In this document: positions 7,838 through 15,313 of the stretch, one piece after another
Layout of the letters: the number at the start of each line of letters is the position of its first letter
Numbering within the stretch: the stretch's first letter is position 1
Assembly (NCBI GenBank): GCA_007122335.1
Contig: SKTZ01000155.1
Location: 1-36,094, forward strand
Direction: 5' to 3'
DNA: 36,094 bases
From: Bacillota bacterium
GTDB lineage: Bacteria; Bacillota; Halanaerobiia; B1SED10-174
Made by a program: the position numbers and the translations under genes
Notes under the pieces: generated by a model
Told to the model about the DNA's origin: nothing
The model's input: only the letters and a program-made list of their open reading frames with translations
Databases searched by the model: none

Positions 7838-8902
7838 TTATAACCACCGTTTCCGGCGGAAATAAAAGACCATTCCCAGGGCAACTATTCCCATAATCAT
7901 AAGGACAATGGGATAACCCCAGGGCCACTCCAGCTCGGGCATAAATACAAAATTCATCCCATAAACCCCAGCAACAAAAGTAAGGGGGATAAAAATAGTG
8001 GCAATAATGGTCAGCACTTTCATTACTTCGTTCATCCGATTGCTTACAGTAGAAAGGTAAATATCCATAATACCAGAGATTAAATCCCTCGAAGTTTCAA
8101 CTGTTTCAATAATCTGGATAACATGATCATAAACATCCCGAAGATAAATCAGAGTAGATTCAGAAATCAGGGCAGTTTCTCTGCGCTCCAGTTTGGCAAT
8201 TACTTCCCTCAGGGGCCAAACAGAACGACGCAGGAAAACCATTTCCCTTTTTACCCTGTGTATTTGCTGGAGAAGTTCACTGTCGGCTTTTTCCAGTAAC
8301 AGATCATCAATTTCTTCGATATCCTCGCCCACTTTTTCCAGGATTAAAAAATAAGCATCTACAATAGAATCGAGGAGCCCGTAAAATAAATAATCTGCTC
8401 CTCTGCGGCGAAGCAGTCCTTTCTTTGTCCGCAGCCGCCTTCTTAATTCAGAAAAAACATCACCCTGCTGTTCCTGAAATGAAATAATGAAGTTATTACC
8501 CAGAACCAGGCTTACCTGTTCAGCGATTATGGTATCTTCTTCAGTAGAATAATAGAACATGGGAAGGACCAAAAACAGAAACTCCCCGTAATCCTCAATC
8601 TTGGGTCTCTGATCGGTGCTAAGAATATCTTCTAAAACCAAAGGATGAAGGGAAAAATCTTGTCCGATTTTCTCAATTATTTCTACATCGTGCAATCCAT
8701 CAACATTAACCCAAAGCACTTCTCCTTCACCGGGAAAATTCCTGGAGATGTCTTCGACTTTAATTTCTTTTTCCTCCAGGTTTTCTTCGGAATATTTAAA
8801 AATATTAATCCTGGAGTTTTCTTCTTTTCTCTCTCCAAGATGAACAAGGATCCCCGGAGGATGACCTGCTTTTTGAGACCTTGATTTAATTATCTTTTTC
8901 AT
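7838..8902 (-). CDS. corA: CorA-type magnesium/cobalt channel
   Basis: A 354-residue CorA-family divalent-cation channel. The long soluble N-terminal domain (beta-rich, then long helices around QIHRVKREMVFLRRSVWPLREV) precedes two C-terminal transmembrane helices. The signature YGMNF (about 35 residues from the C-terminus) forms the pore entrance selectivity filter in this family. The C-terminus is short and basic (FYFRRKRWL), as in Thermotoga CorA. Magnesium is the usual ion, with cobalt and nickel also carried by some members. The ATG at 8902 has an AAAGGATG ribosome site; a TTG nine codons earlier is less likely. It is monocistronic as far as can be seen. Confidence 0.93.
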   Translation of the reverse strand: MKKIIKSRSQKAGHPPGILVHLGERKEENSRINIFKYSEENLEEKEIKVEDISRNFPGEGEVLWVNVDGLHDVEIIEKIGQDFSLHPLVLEDILSTDQRPKIEDYGEFLFLVLPMFYYSTEEDTIIAEQVSLVLGNNFIISFQEQQGDVFSELRRRLRTKKGLLRRRGADYLFYGLLDSIVDAYFLILEKVGEDIEEIDDLLLEKADSELLQQIHRVKREMVFLRRSVWPLREVIAKLERRETALISESTLIYLRDVYDHVIQIIETVETSRDLISGIMDIYLSTVSNRMNEVMKVLTIIATIFIPLTFVAGVYGMNFVFMPELEWPWGYPIVLMIMGIVALGMVFYFRRKRWL

Positions 8903-9079
8903 TTTTTCACATCCTTTAAATAAACCCAAAATCTTAATCCATTTAAAGCAAAACCTTTAAAATTTATTTAAATCCCTCTGGTTTTCTTAACCATGGTTTG
9001 CTTATTCCCTCTCGAACCAGATTTTTCAATTATTCCCTTTGGGAAAATCAAGGATTATTGTTGAGTGATCAAAACGTGA

Positions 9080-9718
9080 TTACCATTCCCGAGGAAGATC
9101 CCAATCTTCTTCGGAAAAATCCTCAAGGTATAATCTAACTTCTGTTATACCTATTACTCCCGGGTTATTAACCCAAGGGCTTTTGTATTCACCAAAATAT
9201 TCCTGGTAAACCGGATCATCAGTTCGGAGCAGATGGTTAATCTGGCCATTGAGTTCAACAAATTTTTCCTTAGAAATATCCCAGATTCGCAGATCAAAAA
9301 CGACCGTATTATCTTCTCCGAATTTTGCTCTATGAGCAATTACAAGTCCTTCGTCGGTTTTTTTGAACTGGGTATACTGGATATTAAAACCCGCAGGGAA
9401 AGGGAACTCCTCCCGTAATGTGCCCAGCTGAACCAGCTGGTTATCCTCGGGCCGCAAGCGATATAGAAATAATTTCTGGTAATGAACCCGGGGGGGTCTT
9501 TCAATGGGGAGAATGAACCAAAAAGGTTTCCTTTTCTCCATTACTTTATATTCAAGGAGGAAATAGATATCCCCTTCTTCCACAAAACCATATGAGTTCT
9601 GCCTGGAGTAACTGATTGAATTATTTGCAGATGAAAAACCAGAAAAAGACCCAAGGATAATAAGCACAAGGAAAATAGCTATAAACTTTTCGCTGTGGTT
9701 CATAACTTTAACCTTCAA
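9080..9718 (-). CDS. Secreted protein of unknown function
   Basis: A 212-residue protein that I do not recognise. The best start is a TTG at 9718, placed a few bases after a perfect AAGGAGGTGACC ribosome site; a downstream ATG (at 9703) and an upstream open frame lack such support. The N-terminus is a signal peptide: basic start, hydrophobic FIAIFLVLIILGSFSGF, then SSA before NNS as a likely signal peptidase I site. There is no lipobox. The mature part is beta-rich and aromatic, with no cysteines to speak of and no repeat. It is probably exported to the periplasm or cell wall. The 206 bp on its upstream side before the CRP-like palindrome hold no recognisable gene. Confidence 0.7.
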   Translation of the reverse strand: MKVKVMNHSEKFIAIFLVLIILGSFSGFSSANNSISYSRQNSYGFVEEGDIYFLLEYKVMEKRKPFWFILPIERPPRVHYQKLFLYRLRPEDNQLVQLGTLREEFPFPAGFNIQYTQFKKTDEGLVIAHRAKFGEDNTVVFDLRIWDISKEKFVELNGQINHLLRTDDPVYQEYFGEYKSPWVNNPGVIGITEVRLYLEDFSEEDWDLPREW

Positions 9719-9923
9719 AAAGGTCACCTCCTTGCTTTTGAAGTATTCCCTGGAGTCAATGAAAAATAGCATCCATGCAAAATTGATCTTTATTCATTAT
9801 TTCCCTCCGTTTTCCCTAAGACCTTCAACACTTTAAATCCCTGCTTAATTTTTCCTGAATCAGTTTTGCTTCTTCTGTCAATTTACCCTAAAGGCCTGCT
9901 GAATTATTGATTTTTTTTAAAAG

Positions 9924-9939
9924 TGTGAGCGAGCTCACA
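9924..9939. promoter_or_regulatory. CRP/FNR-type operator
   Basis: The perfect 16-bp palindrome TGTGAGCGAGCTCACA fits the CRP consensus TGTGA-N6-TCACA exactly. Its centre lies about 41.5 bases before the start site predicted from the -10 box at 9961-9966, which is the canonical class II activator position. No good -35 box is present, as expected for an activator-dependent promoter. The protein that binds it is not in this window. Confidence 0.7.
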
Positions 9940-9960
9940 AAATTTGCAAAGACCCGGATA

Positions 9961-9966
9961 TATAAT
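9961..9966 (+). promoter_or_regulatory. -10 box of the lipoprotein promoter
   Basis: A perfect TATAAT with no recognisable -35 hexamer at 16-18 bp spacing. The CRP-like palindrome occupies the -35 region instead. Transcription is predicted to start near 9973, giving a leader of roughly 210 bases before the lipoprotein ATG. Confidence 0.6.
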
Positions 9967-10031
9967 ACTATCAAAGAAGTAGATAATAATAGCATCTTCA
10001 ATTATTTAAGAACATTCAGAACTAAATTAAA

Positions 10032-10120
10032 CGGATGCAATGACCCCCATGCTTAATCTGGACGCCTATTGCCTGGGGAGAGCAAGTAGCGTAACCGGCC
10101 AAAATCCTGGCCGGTTTTTT
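10032..10120 (+). promoter_or_regulatory. Cyclic-di-GMP-II riboswitch with overlapping terminator
   Basis: The leader aligns, from memory, with the crystallised c-di-GMP-II aptamer of Clostridium acetobutylicum. It has CAATGA, then TTAATCTGG (reference UUAAAUUGG), a hairpin, and GTAGCGTAACCGGCC (reference GUAGUGCAACCGACC). The spacing between the 5' CGG and the TGG is the same 27 bases. The basal stem covaries (ACGC/GCGT here, GCAC/GUGC in the reference), and so does the pseudoknot (CCCCCA with loop TGGGG here, AAUGGG with CUCAUU there). The aptamer ends at about 10100 and its last eight bases are the 5' arm of the terminator at 10093-10120. Ligand binding should therefore prevent termination, making an ON switch for the lipoprotein. 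The P1 stem is weak, which is the main reservation. Confidence 0.85.
10093..10120 (+). terminator. Riboswitch expression-platform terminator
   Basis: AACCGGCC pairs perfectly with GGCCGGTT around an eight-base loop and is followed by TTTT. It ends about 60 bases before the lipoprotein ATG, and its 5' arm is shared with the c-di-GMP-II aptamer, so the two structures exclude each other. Confidence 0.9.
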
Positions 10121-10181
10121 GCTTTTAAATTAATTAAACTGCTTTTTGAAACAGAAAAATTACAGCACTGGAGGTAATATT

Positions 10182-11114
10182 ATGAAAAACAAAAAGAGCT
10201 TGCTTTGGTTTTTGGGAGTTTTAGTCCTTCTTCTGGGCTTAACCGGCTGTGATACTCTAATTCAGGGACCTCACGGAACGGTCAATTATCCATTATCTTT
10301 TCAGGGAAGCCCGGGTGACGAGGTTTATCTTGGGGATCCCCAGGTTTTTATCCTCTGGGGAGGACAGCACATTGAAGTGGGAACTGTAACGGTGGGTAAC
10401 AATGCAGATTTTCTTTTTATCACCTACAAAACCATAGAGGGATGGTATTTAACTGACCTTCACCTTTATGTACTCGAAGAAGAACCAACAAACCGCTTAA
10501 ATCCCGGTCACGCCCCTTACAAAGAGGAAAACCTTCCTGAAGGAACCCAGGATTATACCCTGGTTGTTCCCTTTGAAGACCTGGGTAATTTAGAAGCACT
10601 CTGCGGGCTTTCCCTGTGGCTGCAGGCCAAAGCAAATGTTGAAAATATAGTCGATGGTAATTTGTTAGGTGGGGAAACTGCCTATGGCGGGGATATCAAG
10701 GGTTCGCCCTGGTATGGCAATATAGAATATATAGTGCAATGTGATAATGGGGAAAATGGTGATAATGGGGATTGGCAAACGGAAACTGCCTGGGGCGGAA
10801 ACACCTCAGGAAGCGGCGCGGCCTGGTGGTATTATTATGATGCAAGTACTGAAGGAGAACAAACCATTTGGGCTGGGCAGGATCTTAATGCAGGAACGGT
10901 GGAATTGAATGGTGGCACTATCGAAATTAACCTTCTAAATGGCTGGGAACTGCAGGATGTTGTTGAACCCGTTAAAATCCAGGGTTATGAAGATATCCCG
11001 AACTCCCGTCCTGCTGCAGGATTATTTACAACCTACAAAGGTTCAGAGCTGTCAGTGAGTGTGAAAGAATTCCCCTTCTATGCCATCCATCTTGATGTTC
11101 AAAAGCAAAAATAG
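10182..11114 (+). CDS. Riboswitch-controlled surface lipoprotein
   Basis: A 310-residue lipoprotein. The N-terminus is basic (MKNKKS) with a hydrophobic core and a lipobox LTGC, so Cys23 would be lipidated by Lgt. The ATG at 10182 has a GGAGG ribosome site; an in-frame codon at 10146 does not. The mature part has two regions. Residues about 60-165 include DFLFITYKTIEGWYLTDLHLYV and PGHAPYK. Residues about 195-300 include TETAWGG, AWWYYYD and QTIWAGQ, separated by a GENGDNGD linker. These aromatic beta-strand motifs resemble domains I associate with secreted and S-layer-associated proteins, but I cannot name a family. Control by a CRP-like site and a c-di-GMP-II switch suggests a role in attachment or surface behaviour. 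A terminator follows, so it is monocistronic. Confidence 0.85.
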   Translation: MKNKKSLLWFLGVLVLLLGLTGCDTLIQGPHGTVNYPLSFQGSPGDEVYLGDPQVFILWGGQHIEVGTVTVGNNADFLFITYKTIEGWYLTDLHLYVLEEEPTNRLNPGHAPYKEENLPEGTQDYTLVVPFEDLGNLEALCGLSLWLQAKANVENIVDGNLLGGETAYGGDIKGSPWYGNIEYIVQCDNGENGDNGDWQTETAWGGNTSGSGAAWWYYYDASTEGEQTIWAGQDLNAGTVELNGGTIEINLLNGWELQDVVEPVKIQGYEDIPNSRPAAGLFTTYKGSELSVSVKEFPFYAIHLDVQKQK

Positions 11115-11151
11115 GTTGGGGAAAATATTTCCTTAAAACAAAATATTTAAT

Positions 11152-11190
11152 AACTCCCTGGGAAAATTTCTCCCAGGGAGTTTTCTTTTT
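11152..11190 (+). terminator. Terminator of the lipoprotein gene
   Basis: AACTCCCTGGGA pairs perfectly with TCCCAGGGAGTT and is followed by TTCTTTTTC. It lies 37 bases past the lipoprotein stop, between two convergent genes. Its minus-strand flank is also A/T-rich, so it may serve the metallo-hydrolase transcript too. Confidence 0.9.
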
Positions 11191-11310
11191 CCCCAGCCTT
11201 TTCAGTTAGCTTCCCGGCAAGCATTGGGGGGTGTAACTGGTTTATTCTTTTTAGATAAATTAATATTTTTTTATTGAAAAAAACCTTTTGAATTTTTGTG
11301 ATGAAACCTC

Positions 11311-12183
11311 TTATTTCGCTTGGGGTTCCCATTTCCATTTCCCCTCTTCTTTTTTAACTCTACCCAGGCCGGGGAAGGGAAAATGAAAACCTATTAAAAG
11401 AGCGTTTTCTTTTTCCGCTTTTTCCAGGATCCGGATTCGGGAGGTAATATTTTTTTCAGGATTATAATCAACGGCAGTATACCATTGGGGTTTTTCTACA
11501 TGAATGGGGTGGATCAAAAGGTCAGAAACCGCGATTAGTTCTTCTCCTTTTGAACAAAAGGAAACTACCAGGTGCCCGGGAGTATGTCCAGGAGTTAAAA
11601 TTGTTCTGATCCCCTCAACTATTTCTTCCTCCCCTTCAACCAGGTTAAGCTGATTTTCTATAGGTGGGAGTTTCTGACGGGCACACCTGATGAGGCCCTC
11701 CTTAAAAGTTTCGGGGAGTTCCTTTCCCGCCCTGAAAGAATTCCAGAATTCCCATTCCTCTTTAGAGATAACATACCGGGCCCTGGGGAAAGCTATTTCT
11801 CCTTTTTCATCCGTATTACCGCAGATATGGTCGGGATGGGCATGGGTTAAAATAACGAAATCAATGTCTCCCGGGGAAATACCGTCAGCTCGGAGATTAT
11901 CCAATAACTGGCCTGTTTCCCTGCTGGATTGATCCTCCTTTCCTCCCCCTGTATCAACAAGAATTTTATACTTACCCGTATCAACAAAAAGACAAGTGTA
12001 GGGGCTCTTCCACTCCAGCCACCGGTCAGAGTCTATCCCAAATTCACGAAGTTTTTGGTCCAATTCCTCTCCTGGTGCAGTGGGAAAAAGAAGAGGGGCA
12101 GGTTTGGTATAGGTGTAGATCCCATCACAGACAGCCATACACTTAAAATCGCCAATCTTAAAAGAAAAATTCTTTTCTCCCAT
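11311..12183 (-). CDS. Metallo-beta-lactamase-fold hydrolase
   Basis: A 290-residue MBL-fold protein. The metal-binding motif H-x-H-x-D-H is at residues 114-119 (THAHPDH), followed by the third-histidine region LTPGHTPGHLV (about 195-205) and the bridging Asp in AVSDLLIH. The length and the early IGDFKCMAVCDG strand fit the lactonase-like (AiiA/quorum-quenching) and general MBL hydrolase group rather than true beta-lactamases. It is cytosolic with no signal peptide. A GGGGGGAT ribosome site precedes the ATG at 12183. It is the last gene of a minus-strand run after the Fos-like gene (about 60 bp away). The substrate is unknown: lactone, thioester and phosphoester are all possible. Confidence 0.88.
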   Translation of the reverse strand: MGEKNFSFKIGDFKCMAVCDGIYTYTKPAPLLFPTAPGEELDQKLREFGIDSDRWLEWKSPYTCLFVDTGKYKILVDTGGGKEDQSSRETGQLLDNLRADGISPGDIDFVILTHAHPDHICGNTDEKGEIAFPRARYVISKEEWEFWNSFRAGKELPETFKEGLIRCARQKLPPIENQLNLVEGEEEIVEGIRTILTPGHTPGHLVVSFCSKGEELIAVSDLLIHPIHVEKPQWYTAVDYNPEKNITSRIRILEKAEKENALLIGFHFPFPGLGRVKKEEGKWKWEPQAK

Positions 12184-12244
12184 CTTAAAATATCCCCCCT
12201 TAGTGGGTTCTAGGAAAAACGTCTAAAACAGTGCTCCATTTATC

Positions 12245-12652
12245 TTAATCAACTCTGTAACCGGGAACCTTTTTTTCCCGGAACCAGTTCAGTCGCTGAT
12301 CAAGACTATTGTAATGCAGTTCCAGTTTATGCCCATCGGGATCAAGAAAATAAAAAGATTCACCCTCAGACTTGTTTTCCTGGAAAACCTGGACATTTGC
12401 GTTTTCAAGCCTTTCTTTAATGCGGGGGAAATTTTCGGGACTCACATTAAAAGCAATATGAGTATAGTCCGGGGAGGGTTCACTGCGGCATTCGGGGTCT
12501 AAGTTAAGGGCAATCCATGTTTCTCCTGCTTTTAGATAAGCCCCTTCAGGCCATCGCGCTACCAGTTTTAGTCCCAGCAGCTCTTTATAGAATTCCAGAG
12601 ATTTTTCCAAATTACTTACAGCAAAGGTAATATGATTGATCCCGTTGATCAC
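12245..12652 (-). CDS. Fosfomycin thiol transferase-like VOC protein (FosA/FosB type)
   Basis: A 135-residue VOC-fold protein that follows the FosA/FosB pattern along its whole length. It starts INGINHITFAVSNLEKSLEFY, has DYTHIAF in the middle and SEGESFYFLDPDGHKLELH near the end, and finishes LDQRLNWFRE. The three metal ligands align as His7, His65 and Glu111 (FosA has His7, His64 and Glu110), and Arg120 matches the phosphonate-binding Arg119. Family members open the epoxide of fosfomycin with glutathione (FosA) or bacillithiol (FosB); a low-GC Gram-positive would be expected to use bacillithiol or another thiol. The GTG start at 12652 has a GGAGG site. Real resistance is not shown by sequence alone; other VOC dioxygenases are related. 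Confidence 0.78.
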   Translation of the reverse strand: MINGINHITFAVSNLEKSLEFYKELLGLKLVARWPEGAYLKAGETWIALNLDPECRSEPSPDYTHIAFNVSPENFPRIKERLENANVQVFQENKSEGESFYFLDPDGHKLELHYNSLDQRLNWFREKKVPGYRVD

Positions 12653-12711
12653 CCTATCGCCTCCTTTTTTCTTATAATTTTATTGGTATTCCAAAGCCGA
12701 GAAATGAATTG

Positions 12712-13896
12712 TTAATCCTGGTACAATTCCAGTATTTCATCCAATTCCCGCAGAAATGAATCCAGGTGTTTTACTTCAATATTTAAAGGAGGATCAATAC
12801 GAAGGGCGTTATGACCAGGCCGCAGGGAAACAATAAACCCTTTGTTAAAAAGTTCCCGGTGTAAATATGCGGCTTCTCTGTTTCCCGGACCATCAAATTC
12901 CAGGGCGATCATTAAGCCGCGGCCGCGTATTTCTTTAACAAAATCAACCCGGGAAAAAATGTCTTTTAACCTTTCCCGGAGGTATTCACCCTTTTCCCAG
13001 GACCTGTTTACCAGGTTTTCTTCATTTATTATATCGATGACCTCTAACACAACCCTGCAGCCGAGGGGATCATTCTGATGAGATTGCTGGTAATAAAAAC
13101 TTTTTTCCTCAAGCTTTTTTGCAACTTCCCCGGTCATGACTGTAGCGCTCACCGGGTACCCATTGCCAAGACCTTTCCCCATGGCAACAAGATCCGGCTG
13201 AAAATCATAGTATTGGAAGCCAAACCAGTTTCCAGATCTCCCTATTCCCGTGGTAACTTCATTTACCAGAATAAGCCCACCGTTTTTCCGGAAAAAACTG
13301 ACCAGGTTGTCAATGAAAGGGTGGGGAGGAAATTTTACCAATCCACCGGCACTACCCGGTTCAAAGACAAAACCCCCCAGTTCTGAGTACGGGATATCTT
13401 CCAAAACCGGGCAATCCAGGGCGCACATTTCTTTCTCTAGACAAACCTGGCAATCTGTCCAGTCCAAAAGGTGCCAGGCTTCCTTTTCCCTCTCGCCTGC
13501 AGCACCATAAGAACCTAAAAATGAATCATGCAAACGCAAAAGTTTATTCTTCCCCGTTGCTTTATGTATAGCTTTAATCCCGAATTCAACGGCTTCGCTC
13601 CCAGAAGAAAGAAATACACCCTTTCCATTTTTGATCCCCGTTAATTTCAGTAATTCCCTGGCTGCATCATCAACAATTTTACTGCCATTGTAATAACCAC
13701 AGTGAATGATTTTATCCACCTGATCGGAAATTGCCTGATTTACCCGGGGGTTACTGTGGCCAAGGGGTGTCACCCAGACCCCGGATTCCAGGTCAAGGTA
13801 ACAATTTCCATCCTGATCATAAACAAAACACCCCTGGGCTTTATTGGCACTCTTTATTTTCAGGTCATGGCCCGTGCACCACAGAATATGTTCCAT
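12712..13896 (-). CDS. Class III PLP-dependent aminotransferase with Cys-rich insertion
   Basis: A 394-residue fold-type I aminotransferase in the acetylornithine/4-aminobutyrate/glutamate-semialdehyde group. The phosphate-binding SSGSEAVE is at 97-104 and the Schiff-base lysine is Lys241 in AMGKGLGNGYP. The segment that normally reads DEVQTGxGRTG is VNEVTTGIGRSG here, so the Asp that usually contacts the PLP ring nitrogen is Asn212. Residues 149-162 contain four cysteines in a C-x2-C-x5-C-x3-C arrangement, absent from standard members and suggestive of a bound metal. The amino donor is unknown. ATG 13896 has a GGGGAGGGGTG ribosome site. It follows the membrane methyltransferase-like gene by 21 bp, so they are probably co-transcribed. 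Confidence 0.87.
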   Translation of the reverse strand: MEHILWCTGHDLKIKSANKAQGCFVYDQDGNCYLDLESGVWVTPLGHSNPRVNQAISDQVDKIIHCGYYNGSKIVDDAARELLKLTGIKNGKGVFLSSGSEAVEFGIKAIHKATGKNKLLRLHDSFLGSYGAAGEREKEAWHLLDWTDCQVCLEKEMCALDCPVLEDIPYSELGGFVFEPGSAGGLVKFPPHPFIDNLVSFFRKNGGLILVNEVTTGIGRSGNWFGFQYYDFQPDLVAMGKGLGNGYPVSATVMTGEVAKKLEEKSFYYQQSHQNDPLGCRVVLEVIDIINEENLVNRSWEKGEYLRERLKDIFSRVDFVKEIRGRGLMIALEFDGPGNREAAYLHRELFNKGFIVSLRPGHNALRIDPPLNIEVKHLDSFLRELDEILELYQD

Positions 13897-13917
13897 TACA
13901 CCCCTCCCCTTTGCCTT

Positions 13918-14640
13918 TCAGCTTAAGTTTTTATTTCCATAAATTAATTCCATATCGGGTTTTTCAGTGCAGAAATGATGAACCCAGACATAGGCATGCT
14001 GAAATATAGCCAGGATCAGGGCCGCCTGGGAAGCGTGGAATAAGGCGATTGACCAGAGCAGGAAAAACCCAAAACTATACATCCCGTTACTGGAGAACTT
14101 AAAAATACCTTTTTTAACCAGCCCCTGTTTTCTATATTCAATCCGGAAGTGATCCCCTCCCAGGGCCCTGGTTATTCCAAAATATTTGACAACCGACCAG
14201 AAGGTATAAACTGCAGGGATTAAAAAAATTAGGCCCCCGATCATACCGGTCTGCCGAGAAAAAAACAGGGTCCCTTCTGTTGCCCTGGCCAGCCCAAAGA
14301 CCAAAATCGGGCGGACCGCAAGAAGAGGAAGAAAAATAAGTCCCCAAACCATTAAATCCCAGGGCCCCAAAACTCTGGAAAAAAAAGCCCAGCCCAGTTG
14401 TAATCGAAAAACCAGCCATACCAGAACCTGATGAATTATGCCCAGGCTTACCCCAATCCAAAACCAGGTCGAATCTTCCCAACCCAGCCAAACCCCCTCT
14501 CTTATGCCTGGAGAAGAAAAATACCAGGCCAGGGGAACAAGGATTAATAAAGATAAGAAGTGCCAGCCCTGGCGATAAAAGAAATAACCTAAAGATCTGG
14601 CTTCAGATAACCATACCTGCTCTTCATTATAAGACACCAA
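13918..14640 (-). CDS. Integral membrane methyltransferase-like protein
   Basis: A 240-residue polytopic membrane protein with about five to six hydrophobic segments. The C-terminal third has ALGGDHFRIEYRKQGLVKKGIF, then FSSNGMYSFGF, then YVWVHHFCTEKPDMELIYG. That layout resembles phospholipid N-methyltransferases and isoprenylcysteine carboxyl methyltransferases, where a conserved Arg/Asn-x-x-Y and a final Glu-Pro bind S-adenosylmethionine and substrate. The substrate is unknown; a membrane lipid is the natural guess. The start is uncertain: TTG 14640 and GTG 14637 are adjacent, with only a GGGGTAGG ribosome site nearby. The aminotransferase gene follows after 21 bp. The family call is moderately confident. 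Confidence 0.72.
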   Translation of the reverse strand: MVSYNEEQVWLSEARSLGYFFYRQGWHFLSLLILVPLAWYFSSPGIREGVWLGWEDSTWFWIGVSLGIIHQVLVWLVFRLQLGWAFFSRVLGPWDLMVWGLIFLPLLAVRPILVFGLARATEGTLFFSRQTGMIGGLIFLIPAVYTFWSVVKYFGITRALGGDHFRIEYRKQGLVKKGIFKFSSNGMYSFGFFLLWSIALFHASQAALILAIFQHAYVWVHHFCTEKPDMELIYGNKNLS

Positions 14641-14710
14641 AACCTACCCCTTGCTTGAAAAAAATTTTCCCGGTTGAACCTGTTCACTTTCTTTTTTAAG
14701 GTTTTTGGCC

Positions 14711-15277
14711 TTACGGTGATTTCCTCAATTTCAATTCTTCTTTTTCCTCCCGGGCATAGTTATTCAAAAGATTTTTCAATATTTTCCCCCCGGCCCTGGA
14801 ATCGTCAACCCCAATACTGCCCTTTTCAATTTCTTTTTCAATCTTTTCCAGGGCTTTTTCCAGGCTTTCTAAGGAAAGAAGAGCTGCTGCCAGACAGAAA
14901 AAACTCTTACTCCTTCCTTCATCAAACCTTTCCAGGAATTCTTCCAGGAGTTCAATTCTCTTTTTTTGTTGCTTTAAAAATAAATCCAGCCCATATTCCC
15001 TGATAAAGTTATGATTATAACCAATCCTTTGGTGGGAAATGAACGAATCTTTTTCAAAAGTTTCCTCACCATATTTTTCACAGGGATATTCTGGGCACTC
15101 TCCGCATACCTCCAGATCTTTATCCTTTAAACAACAGGTAATAATAGAACAGGAAGGGTGTTTTTTTGCAAAGTCCTTGCCAAAGCATCCCGGGCATCTG
15201 GATTCACCCTTTGTGTAGTAGCGGGGACACAACCCGCAATCGAGTCCACAGAAACCCAAAGTGGGGAATTTTTTCAT
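14711..15277 (-). CDS. DUF3795 family protein with coiled C-terminus
   Basis: A 188-residue protein. The first 75 residues form a DUF3795 domain: CGLDCGLCPRY, CPGCFG, CSIITCCL, CGECPEYPCEKY. The cysteine pairs probably bind metal. The remaining residues are helix-rich, with many Glu, Lys and Leu (KKRIELLEEFLERFDEG, LESLEKALEKIEKEIEKG), and look like a helical or coiled-coil tail. It is cytosolic. The ATG at 15277 has an AAGGAG ribosome site. It lies about 36 bp downstream of the FMN-binding gene and may be part of a flavodoxin / FMN-binding / DUF3795 group. The function is unknown. Confidence 0.82.
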   Translation of the reverse strand: MKKFPTLGFCGLDCGLCPRYYTKGESRCPGCFGKDFAKKHPSCSIITCCLKDKDLEVCGECPEYPCEKYGEETFEKDSFISHQRIGYNHNFIREYGLDLFLKQQKKRIELLEEFLERFDEGRSKSFFCLAAALLSLESLEKALEKIEKEIEKGSIGVDDSRAGGKILKNLLNNYAREEKEELKLRKSP

Positions 15278-15313
15278 TGGCTCCTTAACACTCCTCCCCG
15301 AAAAAGGTTCCCT

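Noticed and set aside
7696-7884. Minus-strand frame overlapping the 3' end of corA
   Set aside because: Out of frame with corA, no ribosome site, no protein-like features.
9040-9070. Hairpin TCCC/GGGA downstream of the secreted-protein gene as terminator
   Set aside because: A four-base stem with a short loop is too weak to call.
9840-9900. Short minus-strand frame reading LTEEAKLIQEKLSRDLKC
   Set aside because: Only 18 codons, no ribosome site; composition alone is not enough.
11147-11338. Minus-strand frame between the lipoprotein and MBL genes
   Set aside because: It covers the terminator hairpin and overlaps the MBL gene out of frame.
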